Below are positions 1 to 8,447 of a stretch of 64,000 nt of DNA, one piece after another. This DNA is from UBA9659 sp965208605 (GTDB lineage: Bacteria > Pseudomonadota > Gammaproteobacteria > Pseudomonadales > Azotimanducaceae). The stretch spans positions 2,666,001 to 2,730,000 of the forward strand of contig OZ242345.1 of the NCBI GenBank assembly GCA_965208605.1, written 5' to 3'. The notes below the pieces were generated by a model, which saw nothing but the letters and a program-made list of their open reading frames with translations, was not told the DNA's origin and made no database searches. The position numbers and the translations under genes are program-made. The stretch's first letter is position 1. Every line of letters starts with the position of its first letter.

Positions 1-1
1 G

Positions 2-1570
2 ATTATTCATTTCCTGACCGGTGCGAATGTAGACAAAAACTCGTTGTTCCTTGAGGAAGCATTGCTCCACCAATCCTTTGTGATGGATTTCGATCTTGCT
101 GGAAGGCGAGTTTCAGTAGAACGATCAGTCGAGAACAATACAAAGGTTCATATTAATGACGAAATGTCGCAGAGATATTCCTTTCCCAACTCAGAATGGA
201 TTTCGGATATTGGAGAGCGAATCTTTGAGATTCAAAAAACAGAAGAGTCCGGTCGCAGTCCTACATTTCGCTCTTTGTTTCCCTACTTTGTTCGTCGGCA
301 GAATTCTGGGGCATTCACGACCCCAGAGAAACAAACCGCCGTGCAGCGACGGGGTGCCTACCAACCTACATTGATGTATATGCTTGGCTTGGATTGGCGA
401 ATAGCACGAGATTGGCAGGTCTTCCGTGACCAAGAGCAGAAGCTGAAGGAACTCAAAAAGGCCGCCAGAGCCGGTGATTTTGGCAACATTATCGGAAAAG
501 CTGCCGACCTTCGTACACAGTTGACCGTTGCCGAAGACCAGTTAAACCAACTCAAAGAGCAGGCCGAGTCCTTTCAGGTACTGCCTCAGTACAGAGAATT
601 GGAGCTGGAAGCCGATGATTTGACTCAAAAGATCAACAGGTTTGCCAATGCGAATGTAGTTGATACAGCCTTGATGCGAGATCTTGAGCTTGCCATGAAC
701 TCGGAAATCCCTCCTTCCCTGACTGAATTGGAGGAGATCTATGCAGAAGCCGATATCGTGTTGCCCGACGTAGCTGTCAAACGATATGAGGAAGTCAGCA
801 GCTTTCATCGTTCTGTGATCCGGAACCGACGGGATTATCTAGAGGAAGAAATGGAGTCGACCAAGCAACGCATCGATATGCGGGAACAGGAGAAGGCTCG
901 CTTTGATCAGAGACGCGCTGAGATTATGAACCTTCTGAAGAGTCATGGAGCATTAGATCAGTTTTCTTTGCTTCGGGCAGAAGTGGCTCGAAAGCAAGCT
1001 AATGCCGAATTGCTACGTCAACGCTTTGAGGCAGCCGAGCAATTGGAAGGAACGAAAAACAAACTGGATATTGAGCGCAACCAATTGACTCTCCGACTAC
1101 GCCGTGACTTTTCCGAGCAGGGCGAACGCCTGAATAAGGCGATACTGGCGTTTGAAGCGATATCAGAGCGACTGTATGAGTCAGCTGGAAGTATGATTAT
1201 AAATCCAACCGCGAACGGTCCTGAATTTTCCTTCCCGATGCAGGGTGCGCTGAGCAAAGGTATAAAAAACATGCAGATATTTTGCTTTGACATGATGCTG
1301 ATGCAGGTCTGCGCGGAGCGCAAGATAGGTCCTGGTTTTCTGGTTCATGACAGTCACCTATTTGATGGCGTCGATGGTCGGCAGATGATTCATGCTCTGA
1401 AGGTTGGCGCGGAAATGGCGGATGAACTCGGGTTTCAGTACATTGTTACCATGAATGAGGATGATGCATCCAAAGAAACAATTGCCGACTTTGATATTGA
1501 TCAATATATGCTTCCGGTTGCCTTGACCGATGCTACGGAGGACGGCGGATTATTTGGCATAAGGTTCTAG
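2..1570 (+). CDS. DUF2326-family protein, 5' end outside window
   Basis: The reading frame is open from base 2, so the true start and the N-terminal P-loop (Walker A) region lie to the left of the window; the TTG at 44 is only an internal codon. What is visible is a long helical, Glu/Gln/Arg-rich middle (roughly residues 130-360 of the visible part) typical of an SMC/RecN-like coiled coil. A conserved C-terminal block follows, with the motifs GALSKGIKNMQIFCFD and FLVHDSHLFDGVD, which I recognise as the DUF2326 region. Such proteins are predicted DNA-associated ATPases and often sit in defence islands, including ABC three-component loci. The partner genes, if any, are out of view. The family call is from memory of the motif; the biological role is inference. 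Confidence 0.75.
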   Translation: MIHFLTGANVDKNSLFLEEALLHQSFVMDFDLAGRRVSVERSVENNTKVHINDEMSQRYSFPNSEWISDIGERIFEIQKTEESGRSPTFRSLFPYFVRRQNSGAFTTPEKQTAVQRRGAYQPTLMYMLGLDWRIARDWQVFRDQEQKLKELKKAARAGDFGNIIGKAADLRTQLTVAEDQLNQLKEQAESFQVLPQYRELELEADDLTQKINRFANANVVDTALMRDLELAMNSEIPPSLTELEEIYAEADIVLPDVAVKRYEEVSSFHRSVIRNRRDYLEEEMESTKQRIDMREQEKARFDQRRAEIMNLLKSHGALDQFSLLRAEVARKQANAELLRQRFEAAEQLEGTKNKLDIERNQLTLRLRRDFSEQGERLNKAILAFEAISERLYESAGSMIINPTANGPEFSFPMQGALSKGIKNMQIFCFDMMLMQVCAERKIGPGFLVHDSHLFDGVDGRQMIHALKVGAEMADELGFQYIVTMNEDDASKETIADFDIDQYMLPVALTDATEDGGLFGIRF

Positions 1571-1644
1571 CCTAAGGTATGGAAAACTTTCTCAATCCCG
1601 GAGTCACGAGGGACGCGGAAGCAAGCGAACAAAAACCCTTACAA

Positions 1645-1687
1645 TTTACTCAATGTATTGAGTAAAATTACTCATTATGTTGAGTAA
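1645..1687. promoter_or_regulatory. Two tandem palindromes, probable operator pair
   Basis: TTTACTCAAT-GT-ATTGAGTAAA (1645-1666) is a perfect inverted repeat with 10-bp arms. It is followed by TTACTCA-N6-TGAGTAA (1668-1687) sharing the ACTCA/TGAGT core. The two centres are 22 bp apart, about two helical turns, as for two repressor dimers bound on one DNA face. The bound protein is not identifiable here. The site lies 75 bp after the DUF2326 stop and about 260 bp before the next gene. Confidence 0.45.
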
Positions 1688-1732
1688 AATGACACGAAGC
1701 ATTGCGCAAACCCAGTCAACCATAGCAAAGCG

Positions 1733-1801
1733 ACTACCCAACCCGCACCCAGCCAGTCCTAGCCAGCCCGCAGCCAGCCAACCCTAGCCAACCCGCACCC
1801 A
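1733..1801. repeat. Degenerate C-rich tandem repeat
   Basis: A run of imperfect copies of AGCCAGCC / TAGCCAACCC. The string CCAACCCGCACCCA occurs twice, about 50 bp apart. It has no coding sense that I can see. It abuts the left copy of the nfuA promoter repeat. The gap 1571-1950 otherwise holds only the operator pair and the repeat described next. Confidence 0.5.
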
Positions 1802-1904
1802 CCAACACCCCACATATACCCATATCACCCCAACTGTGGTAGCCTGACAGCATCTGTCTCGCGGACTAAATATCATGATTGAAATTACCGAAGCCGCGCA
1901 GAAG
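1802..1904 (+). repeat. Left copy of the nfuA promoter/start repeat
   Basis: These 103 bp match 3711-3813 with three differences. They contain the nfuA upstream region, its start codon (ATG at 1875) and the first ten codons. After that the reading frame departs and stops at about 1937. The copy is therefore a dead nfuA 5' fragment. It and the real nfuA 5' end bracket the AAA/DUF4276 cassette as direct repeats. Confidence 0.85.
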
Positions 1905-1950
1905 CTGAAAAACAATATGATATTCCTCACCATATAAATACATTGAAGAT

Positions 1951-3147
1951 ATGAAAATTGAATATATAAGGTTAAAAAACTTCCGCGCTTTTCATGATGT
2001 GGAAATGCGGAATATTCCACGTCTGGCTGTCTTGGTCGGTGCCAATGGGTCAGGAAAGTCTACTTTATTTTCTGTTTTTGGTTTTTTGCGAGACGCCATG
2101 ACATCAAATGTGACGGCTGCCTTGGCAACATTGGGTGGAAGTCGAGGCTTCCAAGAAGTGCGTAGTCGGGGAGCAACCGGCCCTATTGAAATTGAACTCA
2201 AATTTCGGGAAAAACCAGATTCCCCTCTGGTCACCTACCTGCTTAGTGTTGATGAAGACAGCGAAACGGGGCGTCCTATAGTTGCGCAGGAAATACTGCA
2301 ATATAGACGCGGTAGTAGAGGAAGGCCCTGGCATTTTCTTAAATTTTCCAAGGGTAGAGGAGATGCTGTAATCAATGAGATTGACGAGGTAAAAACTGAA
2401 TCCGAATTGGAACGGGAGAATCAGGTATTAAAATCTCAGGATATTCTTGCCATCAAAGGGCTTGCGCAGTTTGAGCGTTTTCCGGCAGTGGTTGCACTAG
2501 GAAACCTCATAGAGCGCTGGCACATTTCAGATTTCCACATCAACAGAGCAAGACCTGAACAAGAAGCAGGGTATGCAGAGCATCTGTCTAAGGAGGGGGA
2601 AAACCTCTCACTGGTGATTGAATATCTTTACAACAATCACCAGGAAATATTTAAAAAAGTAATATCAAAATTAGCAGATCGGGTACCGGGAATTAAAAAT
2701 GTAGAATCCAAGCAAACTGATGAAGGTCGTATTTCACTGAAATTTCAAGACGACTCTTTTGAGGATACGTTCCTAGCACGATATGTTTCCGATGGCACGA
2801 TCAAAATGCTGGCATATTTGATTTTGCTCTACGACCCTGACCCTCATCCACTGTTGTGTGTCGAAGAACCAGAGAATCAACTTTATTACTCCCTTCTTCT
2901 GGAGATTGCGGAAGAATTCCGAGATTATTCAAACCGTGGTGGACAAGTTTTTGTATCCACCCATTCGCCAGATTTTCTTAATGCAATGAATTTGGAAGAA
3001 GTATATTGGTTGCAAAAAAAGGATGGTTATACAGCGATTATTCGGGCCCAGGATGATCCGCAATTAGCCCAATATATGAAAGACGGAGACCAGATGGGCT
3101 ATCTTTGGAAGCAAGGTTTTTTCAAAGGTGCTGACCCAGGCTTATGA
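1951..3147 (+). CDS. AAA15/OLD-like ATPase of a two-gene defence-type cassette
   Basis: A 398-aa ABC-type ATPase of the AAA15/AAA_21 group. Walker A is GANGSGKST at residues 30-38 and follows the usual IRLKNFRAF start. A signature-like segment, YVSDGTIKMLAYL, lies near residue 280. Walker B is LLCVEEPENQ near residue 300, and the H-loop segment VFVSTHSPDFLN lies near 335. The next gene overlaps its stop by 4 bp (ATGA) and encodes a DUF4276 protein. This ATPase plus small TOPRIM-like partner layout recalls RloG/PARIS-type and Gabija-like defence pairs, in which the ATPase senses and the partner acts. That role is inference from family and layout. The start is the first ATG and has only a weak ribosome-binding site. 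The cassette is lower in GC than its flanks. Confidence 0.8.
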   Translation: MKIEYIRLKNFRAFHDVEMRNIPRLAVLVGANGSGKSTLFSVFGFLRDAMTSNVTAALATLGGSRGFQEVRSRGATGPIEIELKFREKPDSPLVTYLLSVDEDSETGRPIVAQEILQYRRGSRGRPWHFLKFSKGRGDAVINEIDEVKTESELERENQVLKSQDILAIKGLAQFERFPAVVALGNLIERWHISDFHINRARPEQEAGYAEHLSKEGENLSLVIEYLYNNHQEIFKKVISKLADRVPGIKNVESKQTDEGRISLKFQDDSFEDTFLARYVSDGTIKMLAYLILLYDPDPHPLLCVEEPENQLYYSLLLEIAEEFRDYSNRGGQVFVSTHSPDFLNAMNLEEVYWLQKKDGYTAIIRAQDDPQLAQYMKDGDQMGYLWKQGFFKGADPGL

Positions 3148-3689
3148 ATCTTGTTTTCTTCCTTGAAGAATATTCGGCCCGAGTGATGCTTGAAGGGCTA
3201 CTGCCGAAATTATGCAATACGGAGATAGAGCCGTATTATGTGGTATTTGAAGGAAAGTCTGACCTTGAAAAACAAATCGTGCAACGCATGAGAGGTTGGC
3301 TTAAACCAGATACCAAATTTATCATTCTTCGAGACCAAGACTCTGGCGGTTGCGTTCAGATAAAAAATAGACTGCTTAAAAAATGCCAGGGAGCCGGTAA
3401 AAGTGATGTGATTGTGCGTATAGCCTGCCGAGAGCTGGAGAGTTGGTATCTCGGCGATTTGGCTGCTGTTGAAACAGGATTAGATTTGAAAAACCTTGCC
3501 AGGCATCAAAACAAAATGAAGTACCGTGCACCAGACACTCAGAGTAGCCCGAGCACGGAATTACAAAAACTGACTAAAAATAAATATCAAAAAGTTGCAG
3601 GCTCGCGCGCCATCGGACCGCATTTATCATTAACTAACAATCGTTCGCATAGTTTTCGTGTTTTTGTGTCTGCATTGCAACAGTTATAG
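3144..3689 (+). CDS. DUF4276 family protein, probable effector partner
   Basis: A 181-aa protein starting inside the stop of the ATPase gene (ATGA), so translation is probably coupled. Features seen are an early acidic motif FLEEYSARVMLEGLLPKL, a central acidic motif ILRDQDSGGC near residue 70 and CRELESWYLGD near residue 98. These match the DUF4276 pattern (E ... DxD ... ELExW). DUF4276 proteins are usually paired with AAA ATPases and are thought to have a TOPRIM-like nuclease fold. Nuclease action here is inference. The gene ends about 20 bp before the right copy of the nfuA promoter repeat, so the two genes form the whole inserted cargo. Confidence 0.75.
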   Translation: MNLVFFLEEYSARVMLEGLLPKLCNTEIEPYYVVFEGKSDLEKQIVQRMRGWLKPDTKFIILRDQDSGGCVQIKNRLLKKCQGAGKSDVIVRIACRELESWYLGDLAAVETGLDLKNLARHQNKMKYRAPDTQSSPSTELQKLTKNKYQKVAGSRAIGPHLSLTNNRSHSFRVFVSALQQL

Positions 3690-3710
3690 AGAGCACAGAA
3701 GATTGAATGT

Positions 3711-3813
3711 CCAACACCCCACATATACCCATATCATCCCAACTGTGGTAGCCTGATAGCATCTGTCTCGCGGACTAAATATCATGATTGAAATTACCGA
3801 AGCCGCGCAAAAG
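3711..3813 (+). repeat. Right copy of the nfuA promoter/start repeat
   Basis: Direct repeat of 1802-1904 (100 of 103 bases match). This copy is functional: it supplies the upstream region and first codons of the intact nfuA gene. The three differences show the copies are not a very recent exact duplication. Confidence 0.85.
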
Positions 3814-4365
3814 TACCTTGTTGAACTGCTTGCCAAGCAAGAAGACAAGGGCATTGCCATTCGCATTTTTGTTGCCGACCCGGGTACGCCTATGGCGGAA
3901 ACCTGCATTGCCTATTGTCGACCCGGTGAGGAAAATGACGACGATGAGCGGGTGGAGTATCAAGGTTTTGTCGCCTGGATAGATGAGCCTAGCAAACCCT
4001 TTTTGGCGGAGGCGCTAGTGGACTATGGGGAAGACCGGATGGGCGGTCAGTTGACCATCAAGGCGCCCAATTCCAAGGTTCCCAATGTCTCCGAAGACAG
4101 CCCCATAGAAGATAAGATCAACTATATTCTGCACGCCCAGATTAACCCCGGGCTTGCTTCCCATGGCGGCATGGTCAATCTGGTGGAAGTGGTTGATGCC
4201 GAGATAGCGGTGTTGCAGTTTGGTGGCGGCTGCCAGGGTTGCGGTATGGTGGATATGACGCTCAAGGACGGTGTTGAGAAAACCCTGCTTGAGCAGTTGC
4301 CGCAATTAAAATCTATCCGGGATGTGACCGACCATACGATGGCGGAGAATGCCTACTACAAATAA
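3784..4365 (+). CDS. nfuA: Fe-S cluster biogenesis protein NfuA
   Basis: A 193-aa protein of normal length for NfuA. The N-terminal half is a degenerate A-type carrier domain (begins MIEITEAAQKYLVELL) whose usual cysteines are absent. The C-terminal Nfu domain carries the cluster-binding pair CQGC (Cys150 and Cys153). A dimer holds a 4Fe-4S cluster and delivers it to target enzymes, mainly under oxidative or iron stress, in the cytoplasm. The start ATG lies at the end of the 103-bp repeat that also occurs upstream at 1802, so the promoter has been duplicated. It is a single-gene unit followed by an AT-rich and then repeat-rich gap. Confidence 0.95.
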   Translation: MIEITEAAQKYLVELLAKQEDKGIAIRIFVADPGTPMAETCIAYCRPGEENDDDERVEYQGFVAWIDEPSKPFLAEALVDYGEDRMGGQLTIKAPNSKVPNVSEDSPIEDKINYILHAQINPGLASHGGMVNLVEVVDAEIAVLQFGGGCQGCGMVDMTLKDGVEKTLLEQLPQLKSIRDVTDHTMAENAYYK

Positions 4366-4871
4366 ATGCCCGCTATCAGGCGCACTATAAATAGTTATTT
4401 TTTATCAACGACTATTTATTAACATATTTTTATTAACGGCAATCTATAAACGTCTATTAATAAGTAACTTTCTATAAACAACTATTTATCAACTGGATTC
4501 CCGCCTGCTTTGATCCTGCCGGTGGGGAGGGGCTTGCCTTTGTTCCTCTGGATTCCCGAGCAAGCTCGAGAATGACGGCGCGGGGCGCCCTAGGCCGGCA
4601 CTCTGGATTCTCGCCTTCGGCGGTACGACTGAGTTCGGCGGTACGCCTGGGTTCAGCGAGAATGACGGGGTTCGGGGAGTTCTGCCTTCTTTGATCCTGA
4701 CGGCGCGGAACCTTTCCACGCACACCTTTCAATAAACAACTATTTATCAATTGGATTCCCGCCTTCTTTGATCCTGACGGGGTTCGGGGAGTTCGGCGGA
4801 ACGCCTGGGTTCAGCGAGAATGACGGCGCGGGACGACTGGGTTCGGCGAGAATGACGGGGTATTTACCTCA
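4366..4871. repeat. Intergenic repeat cluster (AT-rich tandem plus palindromic modules)
   Basis: The first 130 bp hold several imperfect copies of ACTATTTATCAA, one more of which recurs near 4739-4750. From about 4493 onward come mosaic modules built from the arms GGATTCCCG and GAGAATGACGG. Different inserts sit between the arms: a short AGCAAGCT hairpin, a TTTGATCCTGACGG type and a GTTCGGCG type. No gene is visible. The same modules recur in most gaps up to about 38.7 kb. Confidence 0.75.
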
Positions 4872-5972
4872 TCAACCCGTCCTATCCAGCAGCATTTCAA
4901 AAGGCTTTCTCGCCGGCAAAACATCCTTCGTCTTGTCCCGCAATTCACGCACCATAGTTTCAGTGGTCGCCCAGTCTACACAGGCATCGGTAACCGACAC
5001 GCCGTATTGCAGCTCATTGACATCCTTGGGCATGACCTGATTGCCCCAATGCAGATGGCTCTCCACCATGAAGCCAATAATAGAAGCATTACCCGCCTGG
5101 ATTTGCTCAGTAGCATTAACCATCACCAGAGGTTGCTGCGCCGGGTCCCTGTTTGAATTGGCATGACTGCAATCAATCATGATGTTCGCCGGAATCCCAG
5201 CCCGGCCGAGTTGCTGCTCGCATTGTTTGACATGCGCCGCATCATAATTAGGCTTGCCAGCACCGCCGCGGAGCACGATATGTGCATGTCGGTTGCCGCG
5301 GGTGTGAATGACCGCGACTTCTCCCTGATGATTGATGCCCAGGAAGCGATGTGGCGTCGACACAGATTGGAGGGCATTCACGGCCACTTCAAGATTACCG
5401 TCGGTGCCGTTTTTGAAACCCACTGCCGAGGACAGGCCGCTCGCCATTTCTCGGTGTGTTTGGGACTCGGTCGTTCTGGCGCCTATGGCACTCCAGGAAA
5501 TCAAGTCTTGAAGATATTGCGGCATGACCGGATCCAGCGCTTCTGTGGATGTCGGCAAACCCATCTCCGCCATGTCAATCAGCAGTTTGCGCCCCTGGTG
5601 CAACCCATCAGCTATATGAAAAGAATCATTCATCAGCGGGTCGTTGATAAACCCCTTCCAGCCGGTCGTCGTCCGTGGCTTTTCAAAATACATGCGCATC
5701 ACCAGCAGTAGGGTGTCCTTGACTTCATCCGCCAATGATTTCAGTTTCCGGGCATAGTCCATGGCCGCCGCTGCATCATGGATAGAGCAGGGTCCCACAA
5801 TCAGCAGTAGCCGATGGTCCTGGCGAGCCAGAATGTTTTTAATGGCAAGCCGTCCTGCAGCCACTGTCGCCAACGCCTGTTCAGAGGCGGGCAGGGTCTG
5901 CTTCAAGGCATCCGGATTGACAAGAGTTTCTTCACTCAACACGTTGATATCATCCATTTTAATCTGCTTCAT
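4872..5972 (-). CDS. aroG: 3-deoxy-7-phosphoheptulonate synthase, type I
   Basis: A 366-aa class I DAHP synthase, which joins phosphoenolpyruvate and erythrose-4-phosphate in the first step of the shikimate pathway. Diagnostic stretches are GPCSIHD, MRMYFEKPRTTTGWKG, ARTTESQTHREMASG, IMIDCSHANSNR and GFMVESHL. Length and motifs fit the AroF/G/H group; which amino acid feeds back on it cannot be read with confidence, so the symbol is generic. I chose the ATG at 5972 because GGAAGGA lies just upstream; the longer frame to 6050 has no conserved residues. It is divergent from the prenyltransferase gene across about 120 bp, so the promoters lie in this short gap. Confidence 0.93.
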   Translation of the reverse strand: MKQIKMDDINVLSEETLVNPDALKQTLPASEQALATVAAGRLAIKNILARQDHRLLLIVGPCSIHDAAAAMDYARKLKSLADEVKDTLLLVMRMYFEKPRTTTGWKGFINDPLMNDSFHIADGLHQGRKLLIDMAEMGLPTSTEALDPVMPQYLQDLISWSAIGARTTESQTHREMASGLSSAVGFKNGTDGNLEVAVNALQSVSTPHRFLGINHQGEVAVIHTRGNRHAHIVLRGGAGKPNYDAAHVKQCEQQLGRAGIPANIMIDCSHANSNRDPAQQPLVMVNATEQIQAGNASIIGFMVESHLHWGNQVMPKDVNELQYGVSVTDACVDWATTETMVRELRDKTKDVLPARKPFEMLLDRTG

Positions 5973-6094
5973 AGTCGTCCTTCCGGCGGGGTCATAAATG
6001 GTGCGCACGGGGCGGGCATAATAATCACTGGCACGGGGATTACAACCCATTTAGCAGTATAATCCCGCCTTCTAGGTTGCGCCCGGACCTCCTT

Positions 6095-6859
6095 ATGCAA
6101 GTGCCCGCCATACTCTACAAGCTCTACGAGCCGCTCCTCTGGTCGCAAATCAAAAAGGGTCCCATGCCGCATCATATTGGGTTGATTGTGGATGGTAATC
6201 GTCGTTTTGCGCAGCGGAAAAGCATGACTTTTGCAGAGGGGCACAAATTGGGCTCCCGTAAACTTGAAGATTTCCTGCGCTGGTGTTGGCGGCTCAATAT
6301 CAAAATTGTCACTCTGTATGCTTTTTCTATTGAAAATCATCATCGCGATAAAGCAGAAGTTGATGATTTAATGAATCTCATCTTGCAAAAATTGAAAGAA
6401 TATCAATCTGATCCGACTATTTTTGAAGAAGGTGTGCAGATAAAAGTCATTGGCAAGCGGGAAAATCTGAGTCAGGAAATGATTCAGGAAATTGCTAAAA
6501 CAGAGGAAATGACCAAAGACCATGATCAATTTTTGCTGAACATTGCCGTGAGTTATGGGGGGCGTGCTGAGATTATTGATGCGGTTCAACAGCTAGTAAA
6601 GGACATCAAGGATCAAAAACTACGTCCTGATGAAGTCAGTGAAGACCTGTTTGAAAATTATCTCTACACCGAAGGCTTGCCAGATCCGGATTTAATTATT
6701 CGTACCTCGGGTGAAGAGCGTTTATCTGGTTTTCTACTCTGGCAGAGTGCTTATTCGGAGTTATATTTTTCAGAAGTCTATTGGCCCGCTTTTAGGATGA
6801 TTGATTTCTGGCGTGCCATCAGAGTCTATCAGCAGCGAGAGCGTCGCTTCGGTAAATAG
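6095..6859 (+). CDS. Cis-prenyltransferase of archaeal type (UppS-like)
   Basis: This enzyme of about 254 aa chains isopentenyl diphosphate in cis onto an allylic diphosphate to make polyprenyl carrier lipid. Seen: the catalytic motif GLIVDGNRRFAQR, LYAFSIENHHRD, NIAVSYGGRAEI and a C-terminal block from IRTSGEERLSGFLLWQ to RAIRVYQQRERRFG. Bacterial UppS normally has DGNGRWAK; the NRRF form, the N-terminal LYEPLLWSQIKKGPMPHHI extension and the RTSGEERLS block are typical of archaeal enzymes. Codon use is AT-rich compared with aroG next door. Both points suggest lateral transfer. A TTG at 6077 is an alternative start; neither has a clear ribosome-binding site. It may be a second enzyme beside a normal UppS elsewhere in the genome. 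Confidence 0.88.
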   Translation: MQVPAILYKLYEPLLWSQIKKGPMPHHIGLIVDGNRRFAQRKSMTFAEGHKLGSRKLEDFLRWCWRLNIKIVTLYAFSIENHHRDKAEVDDLMNLILQKLKEYQSDPTIFEEGVQIKVIGKRENLSQEMIQEIAKTEEMTKDHDQFLLNIAVSYGGRAEIIDAVQQLVKDIKDQKLRPDEVSEDLFENYLYTEGLPDPDLIIRTSGEERLSGFLLWQSAYSELYFSEVYWPAFRMIDFWRAIRVYQQRERRFGK

Positions 6860-7307
6860 GTTAATAAGAGAAAAATAGATCAAAATGTAAATGGCTAAAT
6901 AGATCAATTTGCTGTTGTGTACATGCCCAAGGCGGTTGCCTTTGTTCCTCTGGATTCCCGACCCCCCAGTTATCACAGCCTTCGGCTGTGATAACTGGGG
7001 TGCCGAGAATGACGGCGCGGAGGGCAGTGATGGCGCGGCGGAGAGGGCAGTGACGGCGGGGAAGACGCGAGAATGACGGCGCGGTGGGGAGGCGGTTGCC
7101 TTTGTTCCTCTGGATTCCCGCCGCGCCGTCAGAATCAAAGAAGCCAGTCGTACTGCCGAAAGGCGGTACGACTGGGTTCGGGGGGAATCCAGAGGAACCG
7201 TAGTATTGCCTTTACCCCTCTGGATGCTCGCGCCAACCCGAGAGTGACGAGGGTGGCGAGAGTGACGGCGCGGAGGGGTAATGATGGCGCGGAATGACGG
7301 CGCGTGG
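6860..7307. repeat. Intergenic palindromic repeat cluster
   Basis: At least four modules with the GGATTCCCG / GAATGACGG arms. One contains a 17-bp perfect stem with a TTC loop (CCCCAGTTATCACAGCC and its complement, about 6963-6999). Others hold GTTCCTCTGGATTCCCGCC units and short runs of GGAGGGCAGTGATGGCGCG. The region lies between converging genes and could terminate transcription from both sides. No gene is seen. Confidence 0.75.
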
Positions 7308-7817
7308 CTATTTTGGGGTGAGTGTAAACAACCAGATTTTGCCACTGGCGACGCTTTCCGGTGTCAGCTTATCCGCAGGTTTATATTTATCATTAAACCG
7401 TTGCAACACCGCCGGAATATGCGCCTCTCCCTGGAGCCTATTGATATACAGTGCATAGAGTTTGCCATCAACCCGAAGCGTGATTTCATCATTGCCCATC
7501 AAATTGCGGGGCCAGCGTTTCCAGATTCGTCCCCAGCGGGAGTTCATATAATTACTGAAGATATAGACCTGATTCTCATGCACTGCCACCCAGAGCACTC
7601 TAGACTTTCCAGTTTTTTTGGTTTCCATCTCCAGGGTGTAGATGTCATTCAGGAAGGACCAGTCCTCTACCTCGGTCACCAACTCACCAGAGCGGAAGGG
7701 TCCCCCGGCGACAATTTCCATGGGCCCATCATGAAATCTCACCAGTATCACCAAAACCACTGGCAATAAGAGCAACACTAGCAATATTCCCAATAACCAC
7801 TTGAGGCCTGATGACAT
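7308..7817 (-). CDS. Single-span membrane protein of unknown function
   Basis: A 169-aa protein with one N-terminal membrane segment (about residues 6-27, rich in Leu and Val). It is followed by a soluble domain of about 140 residues holding the motif VLWVAVHENQVYIFSNYMNS and GRIWKRWPRNLMGND. I recall this arrangement from proteins annotated only as hypothetical; the soluble part has a look of a split-barrel (PNPOx-like) fold, but no cofactor motif is clear. The start at 7817 is preceded by AAGAGGA at good spacing; a longer frame to 7844 lacks one. It is a single gene convergent with the prenyltransferase gene. Confidence 0.6.
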   Translation of the reverse strand: MSSGLKWLLGILLVLLLLPVVLVILVRFHDGPMEIVAGGPFRSGELVTEVEDWSFLNDIYTLEMETKKTGKSRVLWVAVHENQVYIFSNYMNSRWGRIWKRWPRNLMGNDEITLRVDGKLYALYINRLQGEAHIPAVLQRFNDKYKPADKLTPESVASGKIWLFTLTPK

Positions 7818-7937
7818 TACTGAATCCTCTTGAGCTCGCGGCACTTTATGGCACTCTCTGTTTGCTGCTCTCTGTGCCGCGTTTTATCAAAGTACGGCAC
7901 CGTTCATGACTATATTGCATGACTTTATTGCCTGACT

Positions 7938-8447
7938 TTAGATACCCATCATAGCATTGAATTTTGCCGTAGTAGCTGTCGGTCTGCCGCGGCCACCACG
8001 AATGGCGCCTGCTACTGACCACTTGGGTCTTTGGCCCTTGGTAAGATTACGCACTTTTGGATTTCTGATCAGCGCGGCCTGCAGTAGTGAAGTTGCTAAT
8101 TCATCACGCACTTGTTGGGCAACCGCTTTTTTGCTTCCTGGTGCGGCAATGATAAACATAGCGGGGGTGCCCGTTGAGCCTTCACTATTGAGTGCGTCGT
8201 TGTAGTGTTTGAGTTGTTGCTTAGCCATGCACTCAGCACTCATATTTGTTGCATTGCCGACATAATAGGGGACGTAGCCTTGCACATAGCGCAATCCAAA
8301 AACATAACAGCCTTGTTTATTAGATAATTTTTCTTCCGCTATGGAATCAAGAAATTTTTTGACCTGAGCGGGACCGATGGAGCGGGTAACACGTTTTCTA
8401 GCAACTGGTATTTTGAAGGGACCGTAAACTTCTAATTTTGTATTCAT
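7938..8447 (-). CDS. GIY-YIG-like nuclease domain protein
   Basis: A 169-aa protein with a GIY-YIG-like signature in its first half: GCYVFGL, then about nine residues, then PYYVGNATNM. The usual form is GIYxxxx then YIG. Downstream lies an Arg/Lys/Gly-rich tail (KGQRPKWSVAGAIRGGRGR) that may bind nucleic acid. The catalytic Arg and Glu of the family cannot be assigned safely. The ATG at 8447 has GAGGAA upstream, so it is preferred to the in-frame codon at 8459. The gene is AT-rich relative to its neighbours and stands alone, which suggests an acquired gene. It could be a defence or mobile-element nuclease, but nothing around it supports a specific role. Confidence 0.55.
   Translation of the reverse strand: MNTKLEVYGPFKIPVARKRVTRSIGPAQVKKFLDSIAEEKLSNKQGCYVFGLRYVQGYVPYYVGNATNMSAECMAKQQLKHYNDALNSEGSTGTPAMFIIAAPGSKKAVAQQVRDELATSLLQAALIRNPKVRNLTKGQRPKWSVAGAIRGGRGRPTATTAKFNAMMGI

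Noticed and set aside
5163..5711. 182-codon open frame on the plus strand opposite the DAHP synthase gene
   Set aside because: The synthase motifs cover the entire region on the minus strand.
4493..7307. Repeat clusters as a CRISPR array
   Set aside because: Repeat spacing is irregular, arms are palindromic, inserts are themselves hairpins, and no cas gene is present.
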